From Christiangramia oceanisediminis (GTDB lineage: Bacteria; Bacteroidota; Bacteroidia; Flavobacteriales; Flavobacteriaceae): a stretch of DNA of 64,000 bases. Both the position numbers and the translations under genes were made by a program. The notes beneath the pieces are model-generated. The model saw only the letters and a program-made list of their open reading frames with translations, did not search any database and was not told the DNA's origin. The DNA is taken from positions 372,001-436,000 of the forward strand of contig NZ_JANCNS010000003.1 in assembly GCF_022570735.2 (NCBI RefSeq). Reading direction: 5' to 3'. Below are positions 18,066 to 26,760 of the stretch, one piece after another; within the stretch, counting starts at the first letter, position 1; every line of letters starts with the position of its first letter.

Positions 18066-18746
18066 TTACAATTCGATGGATTCGCCGATTTCCAGCAACA
18101 TCAAATCTTTTCCTTTTTCATAAAATTTGCGCTTGGCCTCTTCATGATCGATCTCGATATATCCAAAAGTATCGTAATGGCAACCCAGGATCTTGTCACA
18201 TTCGATAAAGTCACTGGCAACAATAGCATCATCCACACCCATCGTAAAGTTATCTCCAATTGGCAAAACGGCAAGATCAAGTTTGGTTTGCATCGGGATC
18301 AGCTTCATATCCATGGTAAGTGCGGTATCCCCGGCTATATAAAGGTTCTTATGTTCGCCTTCTATCACGAACCCACCTGGTTGGCCACCATAACTTCCAT
18401 CTGGAAAGGAACTGGTATGGATGGCATTCACGTATTTCAGGTTTCCGAATTCAAAATCCCAGCTTCCACCATGGTTCATCGGGTGCACTTCAAAACCTTT
18501 ATCCTCATAATAGTTAGCGATCTCAAAATTACTAACAATCATGGCGCCGGTATTTTTAGCAATCGCTTCGGCGTCCAGGATATGATCCTGGTGAGCGTGC
18601 GTAAGCAGAATATAATCGGCTTTTAGGTCCATGATATCCACTTTATCTTTGCTCAGATCGTTCCCGGTGATGAATGGATCCACAATAATATCGATATCAC
18701 CAATTTTAATGGCCAGGCTATTTTGCCCGTAAAAAGTAATTTTCAT
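18066..18746 (-). CDS. UPF0173 family metal-dependent hydrolase
   Basis: This metallo-beta-lactamase-fold protein has the THAHQDHILDAEAI metal motif (HxHxDH). A second metal-site histidine lies in VHPMNHGGSWDFE, an aspartate in LYIAGDTALT, and the last His in ILGCHYDTFG. The 226 residues are the standard size of the UPF0173 (YtkL-like) group. The natural substrate is unknown. It lies between menA and menC on the same strand, 90 bp after menA, so the men transcript may include it, but nothing ties it to quinone synthesis chemically. Confidence 0.92.
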   Translation of the reverse strand: MKITFYGQNSLAIKIGDIDIIVDPFITGNDLSKDKVDIMDLKADYILLTHAHQDHILDAEAIAKNTGAMIVSNFEIANYYEDKGFEVHPMNHGGSWDFEFGNLKYVNAIHTSSFPDGSYGGQPGGFVIEGEHKNLYIAGDTALTMDMKLIPMQTKLDLAVLPIGDNFTMGVDDAIVASDFIECDKILGCHYDTFGYIEIDHEEAKRKFYEKGKDLMLLEIGESIEL

Positions 18747-18836
18747 CGTCTAATTTTTTCGGTTCTCTATAAAAATAGAAATTAGAATAAAAACCATTCA
18801 GCGAAAACCTATATAATTTTGTTAATCTGAGATTTT

Positions 18837-19739
18837 TTACCAGAGAAGCCCCACGGTGAAAAGAAGCGCAATTCCAAAGGTAGATAAGGCAACAACCTTC
18901 AATTCCGGGTCCAGCAATTTGGGATCCTGGTTATTAACTACCCTGTGAAGGTGAAAGATAAGCGGAATAAAAGCCAGCAAGTACAGGAAATCGTTAAGGT
19001 CGCTCGAGGTAATTACTGAATAGACCACGAGGCAGAACAATGCCCCAAGAATTAGCGTATAATGATAGTCCTTGGCCCGGTTTTCTCCCATTTTTACGAC
19101 CAGGGTCATCTTTCCTGATTTTTCATCTGAAATCCGGTCCCTGAGATTATTCAGGTTTAGAACCGCAACGCTAAGCAATCCTATGGAGACCGCTGGAAAA
19201 AGGCTTATTAAATGATGTTCATGGCTGTACAGGTAGTATGATCCATAAACAGCAACCAGCCCGAAGAAAATAAAAACAAAAATATCCCCTAAGCCCCTGT
19301 ATCCATAAGCCGAATCACCCATGGTATATTTCATGGCCGCAATGATGGCACCAATTCCCAGGAAAAAGAAGAACAGTGCCTCCAGTATATTTTCTTCTCC
19401 AAATGAAGCGTAGATAAGCAAAACTGCTAACAACAATGTAGTAACAGCTGTTATAACGATGGCTGCCAGCATATCTTTTTGAGTGATGAGCCCGCTTTGA
19501 ATAGCCCTTGAAGGGCCTAAGCGTTCATCATTATCGGTCCCTTTAACACCATCGCCATAGTCGTTGGCAAAATTCGATAAGATCTGTAAACCAAGTGTTG
19601 TTCCCAACGCAAGACTAAAAATAGCGATATCGAAGAAGCCTTCCCTCCAGGCTATACTGCTACCTACCAAAATACCCGAAATGGATAGCGGCAGCGTTCT
19701 TAGCCTTGCGGCTCCAATCCAGGAAGAAATCGTGCTCAT
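18837..19739 (-). CDS. menA: 1,4-Dihydroxy-2-naphthoate polyprenyltransferase
   Basis: MenA joins the polyprenyl tail to dihydroxynaphthoate in the inner membrane. It is a UbiA-family protein of 300 residues and about eight membrane helices. The first Asp-rich prenyl-diphosphate site is FANDYGDGVKGTDNDER, followed by LGPSRAIQSG; the second is NLRDRISDEKSGK, followed by MTLVVKMG. It starts 2 bp after the holA stop, so holA and menA are cotranscribed. With menC and menE downstream it forms a dispersed menaquinone cluster; menF, menD, menH and menB are not in this window. Confidence 0.95.
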   Translation of the reverse strand: MSTISSWIGAARLRTLPLSISGILVGSSIAWREGFFDIAIFSLALGTTLGLQILSNFANDYGDGVKGTDNDERLGPSRAIQSGLITQKDMLAAIVITAVTTLLLAVLLIYASFGEENILEALFFFFLGIGAIIAAMKYTMGDSAYGYRGLGDIFVFIFFGLVAVYGSYYLYSHEHHLISLFPAVSIGLLSVAVLNLNNLRDRISDEKSGKMTLVVKMGENRAKDYHYTLILGALFCLVVYSVITSSDLNDFLYLLAFIPLIFHLHRVVNNQDPKLLDPELKVVALSTFGIALLFTVGLLW

Positions 19740-19741
19740 CC

Positions 19742-20746
19742 CTAATTCATTATTTTTACCAACAGTTCCTTTAAAAGATCACCATCCGGGACATTACCGG
19801 CACCCACTCCTTTTCCTTTGACATCGGTTTCATGGATCAGGCTGATCGCCTGGCTAACTTTTTTTATAGGATAATTTCTTGCGGCCACCACGTAATCTTT
19901 GACAAAGTACGGACTGATCTTTAATTGTTTGGCCACGCTACCCTTGGATTTATCTGGTAATCCATGATATTGCAGGATCTGTGAAAAATAGGAGAATAAA
20001 AGCGAGGTCGTCATGACAAGCGGGTTATCCTTTGGATTCTGTGCGAAATAATTTGCGATTCGGTGGGCCTTAACCGTATCTCTCTCACCTATGGCATTTC
20101 TTAGCTCAAAATTATTGAAATCCTTGCTTATCCCGATATTCTGCTCAATGGTTTCAGGATCTATCGTACTGCCTTTAGGACAAATGAGCTGTAGCTTGGT
20201 AAGTTCATTATCGATCTTGCCAAGATCGGTACCCAGGAATTCAACCAGCATCTGGGATGCTTTTGGGGAAATACTGTATCCGCGGGATTTCATATTCTTC
20301 ATGATCCAGTCTCCTACCTGGTTCTCATAAAGCCGCTTACTTTCGAACACGAGCCCATTTTTCATGATGGCCTTGATCAGTTTTTTTCGTTTATCCAGTT
20401 TCTTGTACTTATAGCAAACCACCAGCACCGTTGTTGGTTGCGGATTTTCAGCATAAGAAGTGAGATTTTCAATGGTACGGGAAAGGTCCTGGGCCTCTTT
20501 TACGATGACCACCTGGCGCTCTGCCATCATGGGAAAGCGTTTGGCATTGCTCACGATATCATCTACCGTGGTGTCTCTTCCATAGATCACCATCTGGTTA
20601 AAACCCTGTTCCTCCTCGCTTAAAATGTTTTCCGAGATATATTCCGAAATCCGGTCTATATAATAGGGTTCCTCCCCCATTAGGAAATAAATGGGTTTTA
20701 TATCTCCTTTTTGAATATCACTTACAATCTTCCTGGCTTCATCCAT
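19742..20746 (-). CDS. holA: DNA polymerase III subunit delta
   Basis: The delta subunit opens the sliding clamp within the clamp loader. The 334-residue protein starts MDEARKIVSDIQKGDIKPIYFLMGEEPY; the YFLMGEEPYYIDRI segment is the conserved N-terminus that contacts the clamp. GTDLGKIDNELTKL lies in the middle, and the C-terminal collar domain ends near KGVGAGNVPDGDLLKELL. Like other delta subunits it has an AAA+ fold without a working Walker A. It diverges from the HsdR-N-like gene across 73 bp, a neighbour pair that I believe is common in Flavobacteriia. Confidence 0.92.
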   Translation of the reverse strand: MDEARKIVSDIQKGDIKPIYFLMGEEPYYIDRISEYISENILSEEEQGFNQMVIYGRDTTVDDIVSNAKRFPMMAERQVVIVKEAQDLSRTIENLTSYAENPQPTTVLVVCYKYKKLDKRKKLIKAIMKNGLVFESKRLYENQVGDWIMKNMKSRGYSISPKASQMLVEFLGTDLGKIDNELTKLQLICPKGSTIDPETIEQNIGISKDFNNFELRNAIGERDTVKAHRIANYFAQNPKDNPLVMTTSLLFSYFSQILQYHGLPDKSKGSVAKQLKISPYFVKDYVVAARNYPIKKVSQAISLIHETDVKGKGVGAGNVPDGDLLKELLVKIMN

Positions 20747-20783
20747 ATTGGATCTATATGGCTTTTTTTGAGAAAAACATTAA

Positions 20784-20815
20784 TTGGAGGCCTGCAATAA
20801 ACTTTATTACTTTTG
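20784..20815 (+). promoter_or_regulatory. Bacteroidota-type promoter, probably giving a leaderless mRNA
   Basis: A TTG at 20784-20786 and TACTTTTG at 20808-20815 fit the TTTG / TAnnTTTG consensus with a 21-bp spacer. The -7 box ends only 4 bp before the ATG at 20820, so transcription would start at or next to the start codon. Confidence 0.5.
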
Positions 20816-20819
20816 GCCT

Positions 20820-21269
20820 ATGCAAAAACTGAATTTTCCTTCGTATTCGTTTCGGTTCAAAAATAGTCAAAATAAAATAGCCGTTTTTGACGATCTAAGG
20901 AAAAAATTTATCATTCTCACTCCGGAAGAATGGGTGAGGCAACATTGCGTTAAGTTCTTAAAGGAAGAAAAAAAATACCCTTACAGCCTTATAAATGTTG
21001 AAAAGCAGCTCAAACTGGCAGGATTAACCAAACGTTATGACATCGTGGTTTTTGAACCTGACGGAAAAATCAAGATCGTCGTGGAATGCAAGGCACCATC
21101 TGTGAAGATCACACAGGACACCTTTGACCAGATCGCGCGCTATAACATGAGTTTACAGGCCGAATTCTTAATGGTCACGAACGGCCTTCAGCATTTTTTC
21201 TGCAAACTCGATTATGAAAATGAAACCTATATCTTTCTAAAAGAACTTCCTCAATACAAGCAACAATGA
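20820..21269 (+). CDS. HsdR N-terminal-like (PD-(D/E)xK fold) protein
   Basis: The ATG at 20820 gives 149 residues; the in-frame TTG at 20784 coincides with the promoter and is rejected. The core YDIVVFEPDGKIKIVVECKAP carries the D...ExK nuclease signature found at the N-terminus of type I restriction HsdR subunits. No helicase, HsdM or HsdS gene is nearby, so this is a stand-alone protein and not a restriction system. The function is unknown, possibly DNA repair or processing given the divergent holA. It overlaps the next gene by 4 bp (ATGA). Confidence 0.85.
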   Translation: MQKLNFPSYSFRFKNSQNKIAVFDDLRKKFIILTPEEWVRQHCVKFLKEEKKYPYSLINVEKQLKLAGLTKRYDIVVFEPDGKIKIVVECKAPSVKITQDTFDQIARYNMSLQAEFLMVTNGLQHFFCKLDYENETYIFLKELPQYKQQ

Positions 21270-22264
21270 GAACAGCCGTCGTCATTTTGAACTGGAATGG
21301 AAAGGAATTGCTCAGGCAGTTCTTACCATCTGTGATCCAAAATTCTGAAGAAGCAACTATCTATGTTGCAGATAATGCCTCAACAGACGGTTCAGTTAAG
21401 TTTCTGAAAGCCGAATTCCCCGAGATCAGAATCATTCAGAACTCATCTAATGCCGGTTATGCGGGCGGTTACAACCAGGCGCTCAGAGATTTGGACGAAG
21501 ATATCTTTATTTTATTGAATTCTGATGTGGAAGTTAGCCCTGGCTGGCTTGGACCTATTCTTCAAATTTTTGAAAAAGAACCACAAACAGCAGTAGTTCA
21601 ACCCAAGATCCTTGATTATAAGAAAAAAGATCATTTTGAATATGCCGGTGCGGCAGGAGGTTTTATCGATGCTTACGGATATCCGTTTTGTAGAGGCCGA
21701 ATTTTCCAGGAGCTGGAAAAGGATCATGGGCAGTACAATGAAGATGCGTATATTTTCTGGGCAAGCGGCGCCTGCCTGGCTATAAGAAAATCGGCTTTCA
21801 GGGAAGCAGAAGGACTGGACGAGGATTTCTTTGCTCATCAGGAAGAGATCGATCTTTGCTGGAGGCTTCAGAACATGGGGTACCGAATAAAATTTGCAGG
21901 AAGATCCAGGATTTATCATGTAGGAGGAGCAACGCTGGCCAATATGAACCCTATGAAGACTTACCTTAATTTCAGGAATAGCCTCTACCTTCTTTTGAAG
22001 AATATTGAGAGTCCAAAAGTCTATTTCATCATTTTAATGCGAATGGTATTAGATGGGATAGCCGGGGTCAAGTTCCTTACCGAAGGAAAATGGAATCACT
22101 TTTTTGCAATTCTGAGAGCCCATGGCAGTTTTTATCGCAAGTTTTTCCACATACATAAAAAGAGAAAAAAATCCCGGTTTTACAGGGATTACAACCTCAT
22201 AAACTCCATAGTTTACGAGCATTTTATCCAGCATAAAAATAAATTTAGTGAACTAAAAAAATAA
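21266..22264 (+). CDS. Glycosyltransferase family 2
   Basis: This GT-A-fold enzyme has VVILNWNGKELL at the N-terminus, the nucleotide-binding VADNASTDGSV, the metal-binding-like LLNSDVEVSPGWL, and EEIDLCWRLQNMGY, which holds the likely catalytic acid region. The 332 residues resemble rhamnosyltransferase-like GT2 enzymes that decorate surface polysaccharide or lipid carriers. A hydrophobic stretch near 255-275 may associate with the membrane. Its ATG overlaps the stop of the HsdR-N-like gene. Donor and acceptor cannot be predicted. No other polysaccharide gene is close. Confidence 0.92.
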   Translation: MRTAVVILNWNGKELLRQFLPSVIQNSEEATIYVADNASTDGSVKFLKAEFPEIRIIQNSSNAGYAGGYNQALRDLDEDIFILLNSDVEVSPGWLGPILQIFEKEPQTAVVQPKILDYKKKDHFEYAGAAGGFIDAYGYPFCRGRIFQELEKDHGQYNEDAYIFWASGACLAIRKSAFREAEGLDEDFFAHQEEIDLCWRLQNMGYRIKFAGRSRIYHVGGATLANMNPMKTYLNFRNSLYLLLKNIESPKVYFIILMRMVLDGIAGVKFLTEGKWNHFFAILRAHGSFYRKFFHIHKKRKKSRFYRDYNLINSIVYEHFIQHKNKFSELKK

Positions 22265-22312
22265 ATCCTGAATGATTTGTTAAAATAGCTTTCCCTCTTA
22301 TTATTTTTTTGA

Positions 22313-22320
22313 TATTTTTG
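22313..22320 (+). promoter_or_regulatory. -7 promoter box of the OmpA lipoprotein gene
   Basis: TATTTTTG matches TAnnTTTG. It lies 37 bp before the ATG at 22358, leaving a leader of about 30 nt. No convincing -33 TTTG is seen. Confidence 0.45.
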
Positions 22321-22357
22321 GCGCATCTAACAATTTAAAATTTATAAGAAACGAGTT

Positions 22358-23203
22358 ATGAAAAAAATCATGCTTTTGTCGGCAACGGCTGCCATTTTGC
22401 TTTCTTCATGTGTTTCACAGAAAAAATACAATGAACTGGAAGCAAAGCAAAGAGAAACTCAGGATCAATTAAATACAGCTACCGTTAAGTTGAATTCCTG
22501 TCTCGATGAAAAAGAGAGAATGAATTCTGAAATCTCAAGATTGAACAACACCAATGCTGCTTTATTGAACAACGTTGGAGATCTTGCGACCCTTTCAAAG
22601 AAAGAAGCTGAAAACCTTGAGCGTTCACTAGAAAGCATCAAAGAAAAAGATCTTGCAATCCGTTCTATGCAGGATGCAATTAACAAGAAAGATTCTGTAA
22701 CTCTTGCCCTTGTAACAAGTCTTAAAGGAGCTCTAGGAAACATGAGCGACGAGGATATCGAAATCAACGTTGAGAAAGGTGTGGTTTACGTATCTATTTC
22801 AGATAAGCTTTTATTTGACAGTGGACGTTACAACATTACCCCACGTGCGAAAGAAGTACTTGGTAAAGTTGCTACTGTAGTTAAGAACAAGCCAAACATC
22901 GAGTTTATGGTTGAAGGTCATACCGATGACAAGCCAATCAGCACTAACATGTTCGAAGACAACTGGGATCTATCTGTAAAACGTGCAACTTCTGTTGTAA
23001 GAGTTCTTCAGGAAGAATTTGGTGTAGAACCAGCTAGAATGACTGCTGCAGGTAGAAGTTACTATGTGCCAGTTGCTACTAACGAAACTGCTGAAGGTAG
23101 AGCTAAGAACAGAAGAACCAGAATCGTGGTACTTCCAAAACTTGACCAGTTCTACAGCATGATCGAAGACGGAATGGAAAAAGCTACTTCTAACCAGGAG
23201 TAA
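22358..23203 (+). CDS. OmpA family peptidoglycan-associated lipoprotein
   Basis: A lipoprotein signal ends in LLSSC (MKKIMLLSATAAILLSSC). Residues ~22-115 form a coiled coil (NELEAKQRETQDQL and the following heptads). The rest is an OmpA-C domain with FDSGRYNITPRAKEVL, VEGHTDDKPI and the arginine-rich AKNRRTRIVV that binds diaminopimelate in peptidoglycan. It tethers the outer membrane to the wall. Codon choice looks biased (many ACT/GTT/CTT), which fits strong expression. The gene is monocistronic with its own promoter and terminator. Confidence 0.93.
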   Translation: MKKIMLLSATAAILLSSCVSQKKYNELEAKQRETQDQLNTATVKLNSCLDEKERMNSEISRLNNTNAALLNNVGDLATLSKKEAENLERSLESIKEKDLAIRSMQDAINKKDSVTLALVTSLKGALGNMSDEDIEINVEKGVVYVSISDKLLFDSGRYNITPRAKEVLGKVATVVKNKPNIEFMVEGHTDDKPISTNMFEDNWDLSVKRATSVVRVLQEEFGVEPARMTAAGRSYYVPVATNETAEGRAKNRRTRIVVLPKLDQFYSMIEDGMEKATSNQE

Positions 23204-23226
23204 GATTTTTTCTAAAGACATAAATT

Positions 23227-23257
23227 AAAAAGCCCTGCAACTGCAGGGCTTTTTTTA
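23227..23257. terminator. Hairpin terminator after the OmpA gene
   Basis: A 9-bp stem AGCCCTGCA / TGCAGGGCT is followed by a 7-T run. The A-run on the left could also serve tsaC on the other strand. Confidence 0.85.
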
Positions 23258-23317
23258 TAAAAGGAAGTTTCAACTTGGATCATTATCCAGATCCTTCCTG
23301 TTAGTTTTTGAATTCTT

Positions 23318-23941
23318 CTACAAGATATCCACGCTTCCTTTGCCTTCACGAATGATCTCTGGTTCGGGAGTGGTAAGATCTATCACTGTTGAAGGAATAT
23401 TGTCTCCGTAACCGCCATCTATCACCAGATCTACCAGGTTACCCCATTTTTCTTTGATCAGCTCCGGATCTGTGCTGTATTCCAGCACCTCATCTTCATC
23501 GCGAATCGAGGTGGAAACTATTGGATTACCAAGGCCACTTACAATAGCACGGCAAATATTGTTGTCTGGAACCCTGATCCCAACCGTCTTTTTCTTTTTA
23601 AAGACATTAGGAAGGTTATTACCTCCGGGCAGAATAAAAGTATAAGGACCGGGCAAACAGCGCTTCAAAATTTTGAAAGTGGCTGTATCGATCTGTTTCA
23701 CGTAATCTGAAAGGTTGCTCAGGTCTTCGCATACAAAGGAGAAGTTTGCCTTTTCCAGCTTTACGTTCTTTAATTGAGCTATCTTTTCAAGGGCGGCCAC
23801 GTTCGTGATATCACACCCAAGGCCATAGATAGTATCAGTAGGATAGATGATAAGCCCTCCTTTTTTAAGGACCTCTACTACTTTATTGATATGTTTCGGA
23901 GCAGGATTTTCGTCATAAATTCTTAATAATTCAGCTGCCAT
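23318..23941 (-). CDS. L-threonylcarbamoyladenylate synthase (YrdC/Sua5 domain)
   Basis: It makes threonylcarbamoyl-AMP from Thr, bicarbonate and ATP for the t6A37 modification of ANN-decoding tRNAs. The 207 residues are a single YrdC domain: GGLIIYPTDTIYGLGCD near residue 30, then KANFSFVCEDLSNLSDYV, LPGPYTFIL and VGIRVPDN with conserved Arg. There is no Sua5 C-terminal domain, so it is of the TsaC/YciO type; the PTDTIYGLGCD form does not decide between them. TsaC is preferred because t6A synthesis is essential, but a second paralog elsewhere could be the main enzyme. Confidence 0.88.
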   Translation of the reverse strand: MAAELLRIYDENPAPKHINKVVEVLKKGGLIIYPTDTIYGLGCDITNVAALEKIAQLKNVKLEKANFSFVCEDLSNLSDYVKQIDTATFKILKRCLPGPYTFILPGGNNLPNVFKKKKTVGIRVPDNNICRAIVSGLGNPIVSTSIRDEDEVLEYSTDPELIKEKWGNLVDLVIDGGYGDNIPSTVIDLTTPEPEIIREGKGSVDIL

Positions 23942-24004
23942 AATGGGTTGGTTTTTTAAATAAATTAGAAATTAAGATGTCGTACTCTAAAATCAGGAAC
24001 CGAA

Positions 24005-24220
24005 TTATTCATTTACCTTCTCTACTTCGCTCTCAGATTTTAATACCTTGCTCCCGTCTTCCTGCTCAATATACAGGGCTTTATCTCCCTCTTCTCCCTC
24101 ACGGGTAACCTCATTGCCATCGATGGTTTTGGTCACCTTTTCTGTATAGGTTGAAATAACCTTTCCGGTTGCAGTACCATTTCCCCAGTTCCATTTTACC
24201 TTACTTCCTTCTCGAATCAT
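24005..24220 (-). CDS. DUF2945 (HVA1/Tudor-like) small protein
   Basis: The 71-residue protein starts MIREGSKVKWNWGNGTATGKVI and continues GDKALYIEQEDGSKVLKSESEV. This is the pattern of DUF2945, the 'hypervirulence-associated Tudor domain' group, a small SH3-like barrel. Its role in bacteria is unknown. It is bounded on the left by tsaC (63 bp) and on the right by the helicase terminator, so it has its own promoter or is read into tsaC. Confidence 0.85.
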   Translation of the reverse strand: MIREGSKVKWNWGNGTATGKVISTYTEKVTKTIDGNEVTREGEEGDKALYIEQEDGSKVLKSESEVEKVNE

Positions 24221-24241
24221 TTTTTCCTTTCAAGGTAAAAA

Positions 24242-24267
24242 GAAAGCCGCTTTTGGCGGCTTTCTAT
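24242..24267 (-). terminator. Hairpin terminator of the PcrA/UvrD gene
   Basis: AAAGCCGC / GCGGCTTT stem. On the minus strand it is followed by a T-tract (TTTCTTTTTACC), 24 bp after the helicase stop. Confidence 0.75.
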
Positions 24268-24290
24268 AACAGAAGTTTAACTGCACTATT

Positions 24291-26612
24291 CTAGGTAAGA
24301 ACCTTTAATTTAGCGAATCTAAGGAGGAGTTTTTTTATTCCGCCTTCCTCGAAATCTATTTCAGCTTTCTTATCCTGGCCTATGCCTTCGATCTTCAAGA
24401 CCTTTCCTTTACCAAACCTCATATGCTCCACTTCATTACCTTCAGTAAGTTCAATGTTATTTCTTGCTTTTTCCGGCTCCGGACCTGCCGGTTTCAGCTT
24501 CCGAAGTTTTCTAAGCTGCTCTTCCGAAGGTTTATGAGACGGCGGTGGTGTTCCATTTTTAGGTTTACTTCTCCTCAATTTACTTTTATCCACCTCATCC
24601 CCGAAGATATCGGTGTCAATAAGCGGTTTATATTTATAATCGTCCTGCGGAACCATCATATCGAGGTATTGGTCATCGATCTCTTCAATAAATCGGCTTG
24701 GCTCTGCATCCACCAGTTTCCCCCAGCGATATCTGGATAAGGTATAAGTTAGGTAAGCCTGTTTCTCGGCGCGCGTAAGCGCAACATAGAATAGCCTTCT
24801 CTCTTCCTCCAGTTCGCTACGGGTATTCATGCTCATGGCAGAAGGGAACAGATCTTCTTCCATTCCAACGATATAAACGTAAGGGAATTCGAGTCCTTTA
24901 GCCAGGTGAATGGTCATCAATGCTACCCGGTCGTCATCGCCGGTATCTTTATCCAGATCGGTTGCAAGGGCTACGTCTTCCAGGAATTCTGAAAGTGAAC
25001 CGCTAGCATCTGCCAGTTCTTTCTGGCCTTCCACGAAATCCCTGATCCCGTTCAATAATTCTTCGATATTTTCAATTCGGGCTATTCCTTCCGGAGTTCC
25101 ATCTTTTTTTAGTTCCTGAACCAGACCGGTCTTACGGGTTACGGTTTCAGCCAGTTGAAAAGCATCGCTGGTCTCGTTCATGATCGCGAAGCTTTTGATC
25201 ATGTTCACGAAATTTTCCAGCTTGGTTTGAGTACCGCGATTGATCTTCAGATCGACCTGGCCAAGGCTTTCAATAATTTCAAAAATGGAGATACCTCTCT
25301 GGTTGGCTGCAACTGCCAGGCGATCCATCGTAGTTTGCCCAATCCCGCGTGAGGGATAATTGATCACCCGTTTCAAAGCTTCCTCATCCTTGGGATTCAG
25401 GATCAACCTTAGATAGGCCAGCACATCCTTGATCTCTTTTCTTTGATAAAAGGAAAGTCCTCCATATATCCTGTAAGGAATATCCTTTTTTCTTAGGGCA
25501 TCTTCCATCGCCCTACTTTGTGCGTTGGTTCGGTACAAAATGGCAAAGTCACCGTTATTCAGCTGATTCTGCATTTTGTTCTCAAAAATAGAACTGGCAA
25601 CATAACGCCCTTCCTCACCATCGGTAAGCAACCTGTTAACAATGATCTTTGGTCCATCATCATTCGCCGTCCAAACCACCTTCTCCAGCTTGGTCTTATT
25701 CTTATCGATAATGGAATTCGCGGCGTTAACGATATTCTTGGTAGAGCGATAATTCTGCTCCAGCCTGTACATCTGTACATTATCATAATCTTTCTGGAAA
25801 TTCAGGATATTATTGATATTCGCCCCGCGAAAGGCATAGATACTCTGGGCATCATCGCCCACCACGCAAATGTTCTGAAATTTATCAGACAAGGCTCTAA
25901 CGATAAGGTACTGTGAATGGTTGGTATCCTGGTACTCATCCACGAGGATATATTTGAACCTGCTTTGATATTTGTGCAATACTTCCGGAAAACGGTTCAG
26001 CAATTCATTCGTTTTCAGAAGAAGGTCATCAAAGTCCATCGCGCCCGCCTTAAAGCAGCGATCTACATATTCTTTATAAATGTCGCCCAAACGCGGTTTC
26101 TTAGACATCGCATCGGCCTCCATCAATTCAGGATTCTGAAAATAGGCTTTTACCGTGATCAGGCTGTTCTTGTAGGACGAAATTCGATTATATACCTGTT
26201 TATACTTGTAAACATCTTTATCCAGCCTCATATCCTTAATGATTGCACGGATCACGCTATGAGAATCCTGGGTATCGTAAATGGTAAAATTGGAAGGGTA
26301 TCCCAGCTTATCGGCCTCGAACCTTAGGATCTTGGCAAAAACCGAATGAAAGGTACCCATCCAGAGATTCTTCGCTTCTGAACTGCCAACGATCTTCGAG
26401 ATACGCTGCTTCATTTCCCGTGCAGCCTTATTGGTAAATGTAAGTGATAGAATATTGAAGGCATCAACTCCCTGGTTCATCAGGTAGGCGATCCTGTAGG
26501 TAAGCACCCTGGTTTTTCCCGACCCAGCGCCGGCAATTACGATCATGGGCCCGTCTTTTTGCAGCACCGGAGCCCTCTGTGCATCATTCAATTCCGCTAA
26601 ATAAGCTTCCAA
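24291..26612 (-). CDS. UvrD/PcrA-family 3'-5' DNA helicase
   Basis: This superfamily 1A helicase acts in excision repair and in clearing RecA or stalled forks. The 773 residues show all motifs: Walker A AGAGSGKTRVL near residue 28, motif Ia LSLTFTNKAAREM, DEYQDTNHSQY (motif II, DExQ), the GDDAQSIYAFRGA motif III, and MTIHLAKGLEFPYV (motif V) with VALTRAEK (motif VI). The C-terminal tail (about 690-773) ends in a Tudor-like VEHMRFGKGKVLKIEG segment, as in PcrA, where it binds RNA polymerase. PcrA is therefore the closer match. Confidence 0.94.
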   Translation of the reverse strand: MEAYLAELNDAQRAPVLQKDGPMIVIAGAGSGKTRVLTYRIAYLMNQGVDAFNILSLTFTNKAAREMKQRISKIVGSSEAKNLWMGTFHSVFAKILRFEADKLGYPSNFTIYDTQDSHSVIRAIIKDMRLDKDVYKYKQVYNRISSYKNSLITVKAYFQNPELMEADAMSKKPRLGDIYKEYVDRCFKAGAMDFDDLLLKTNELLNRFPEVLHKYQSRFKYILVDEYQDTNHSQYLIVRALSDKFQNICVVGDDAQSIYAFRGANINNILNFQKDYDNVQMYRLEQNYRSTKNIVNAANSIIDKNKTKLEKVVWTANDDGPKIIVNRLLTDGEEGRYVASSIFENKMQNQLNNGDFAILYRTNAQSRAMEDALRKKDIPYRIYGGLSFYQRKEIKDVLAYLRLILNPKDEEALKRVINYPSRGIGQTTMDRLAVAANQRGISIFEIIESLGQVDLKINRGTQTKLENFVNMIKSFAIMNETSDAFQLAETVTRKTGLVQELKKDGTPEGIARIENIEELLNGIRDFVEGQKELADASGSLSEFLEDVALATDLDKDTGDDDRVALMTIHLAKGLEFPYVYIVGMEEDLFPSAMSMNTRSELEEERRLFYVALTRAEKQAYLTYTLSRYRWGKLVDAEPSRFIEEIDDQYLDMMVPQDDYKYKPLIDTDIFGDEVDKSKLRRSKPKNGTPPPSHKPSEEQLRKLRKLKPAGPEPEKARNNIELTEGNEVEHMRFGKGKVLKIEGIGQDKKAEIDFEEGGIKKLLLRFAKLKVLT

Positions 26613-26760
26613 ATTTTCTCCGTTTTTAAATGCTGAAAGGTAACCAAAATGCTCAAAAAAATAAACCCAAACCCGGCCGTTTTTTGAACAGGCACGGGAT
26701 ATCCAATTCGGCTTTTTCTATTTTAATATCTTTAGCTTTTTCAAACTTTTTGCTGAAACT

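Noticed and set aside
17863-18123. 86-codon plus-strand frame in the gap between menC and the UPF0173 gene
   Set aside because: The sequence is explained by the decayed four-helix-bundle gene on the minus strand and by the end of the UPF0173 gene.
18144-18626. 160-codon frame antisense to the UPF0173 gene
   Set aside because: The opposite strand encodes an intact metallo-hydrolase with all metal motifs.
20820-21269. Remnant of a type I restriction system
   Set aside because: Only an HsdR-N-like domain is present; no helicase, methylase or specificity gene is nearby and the gene is intact at its own length.
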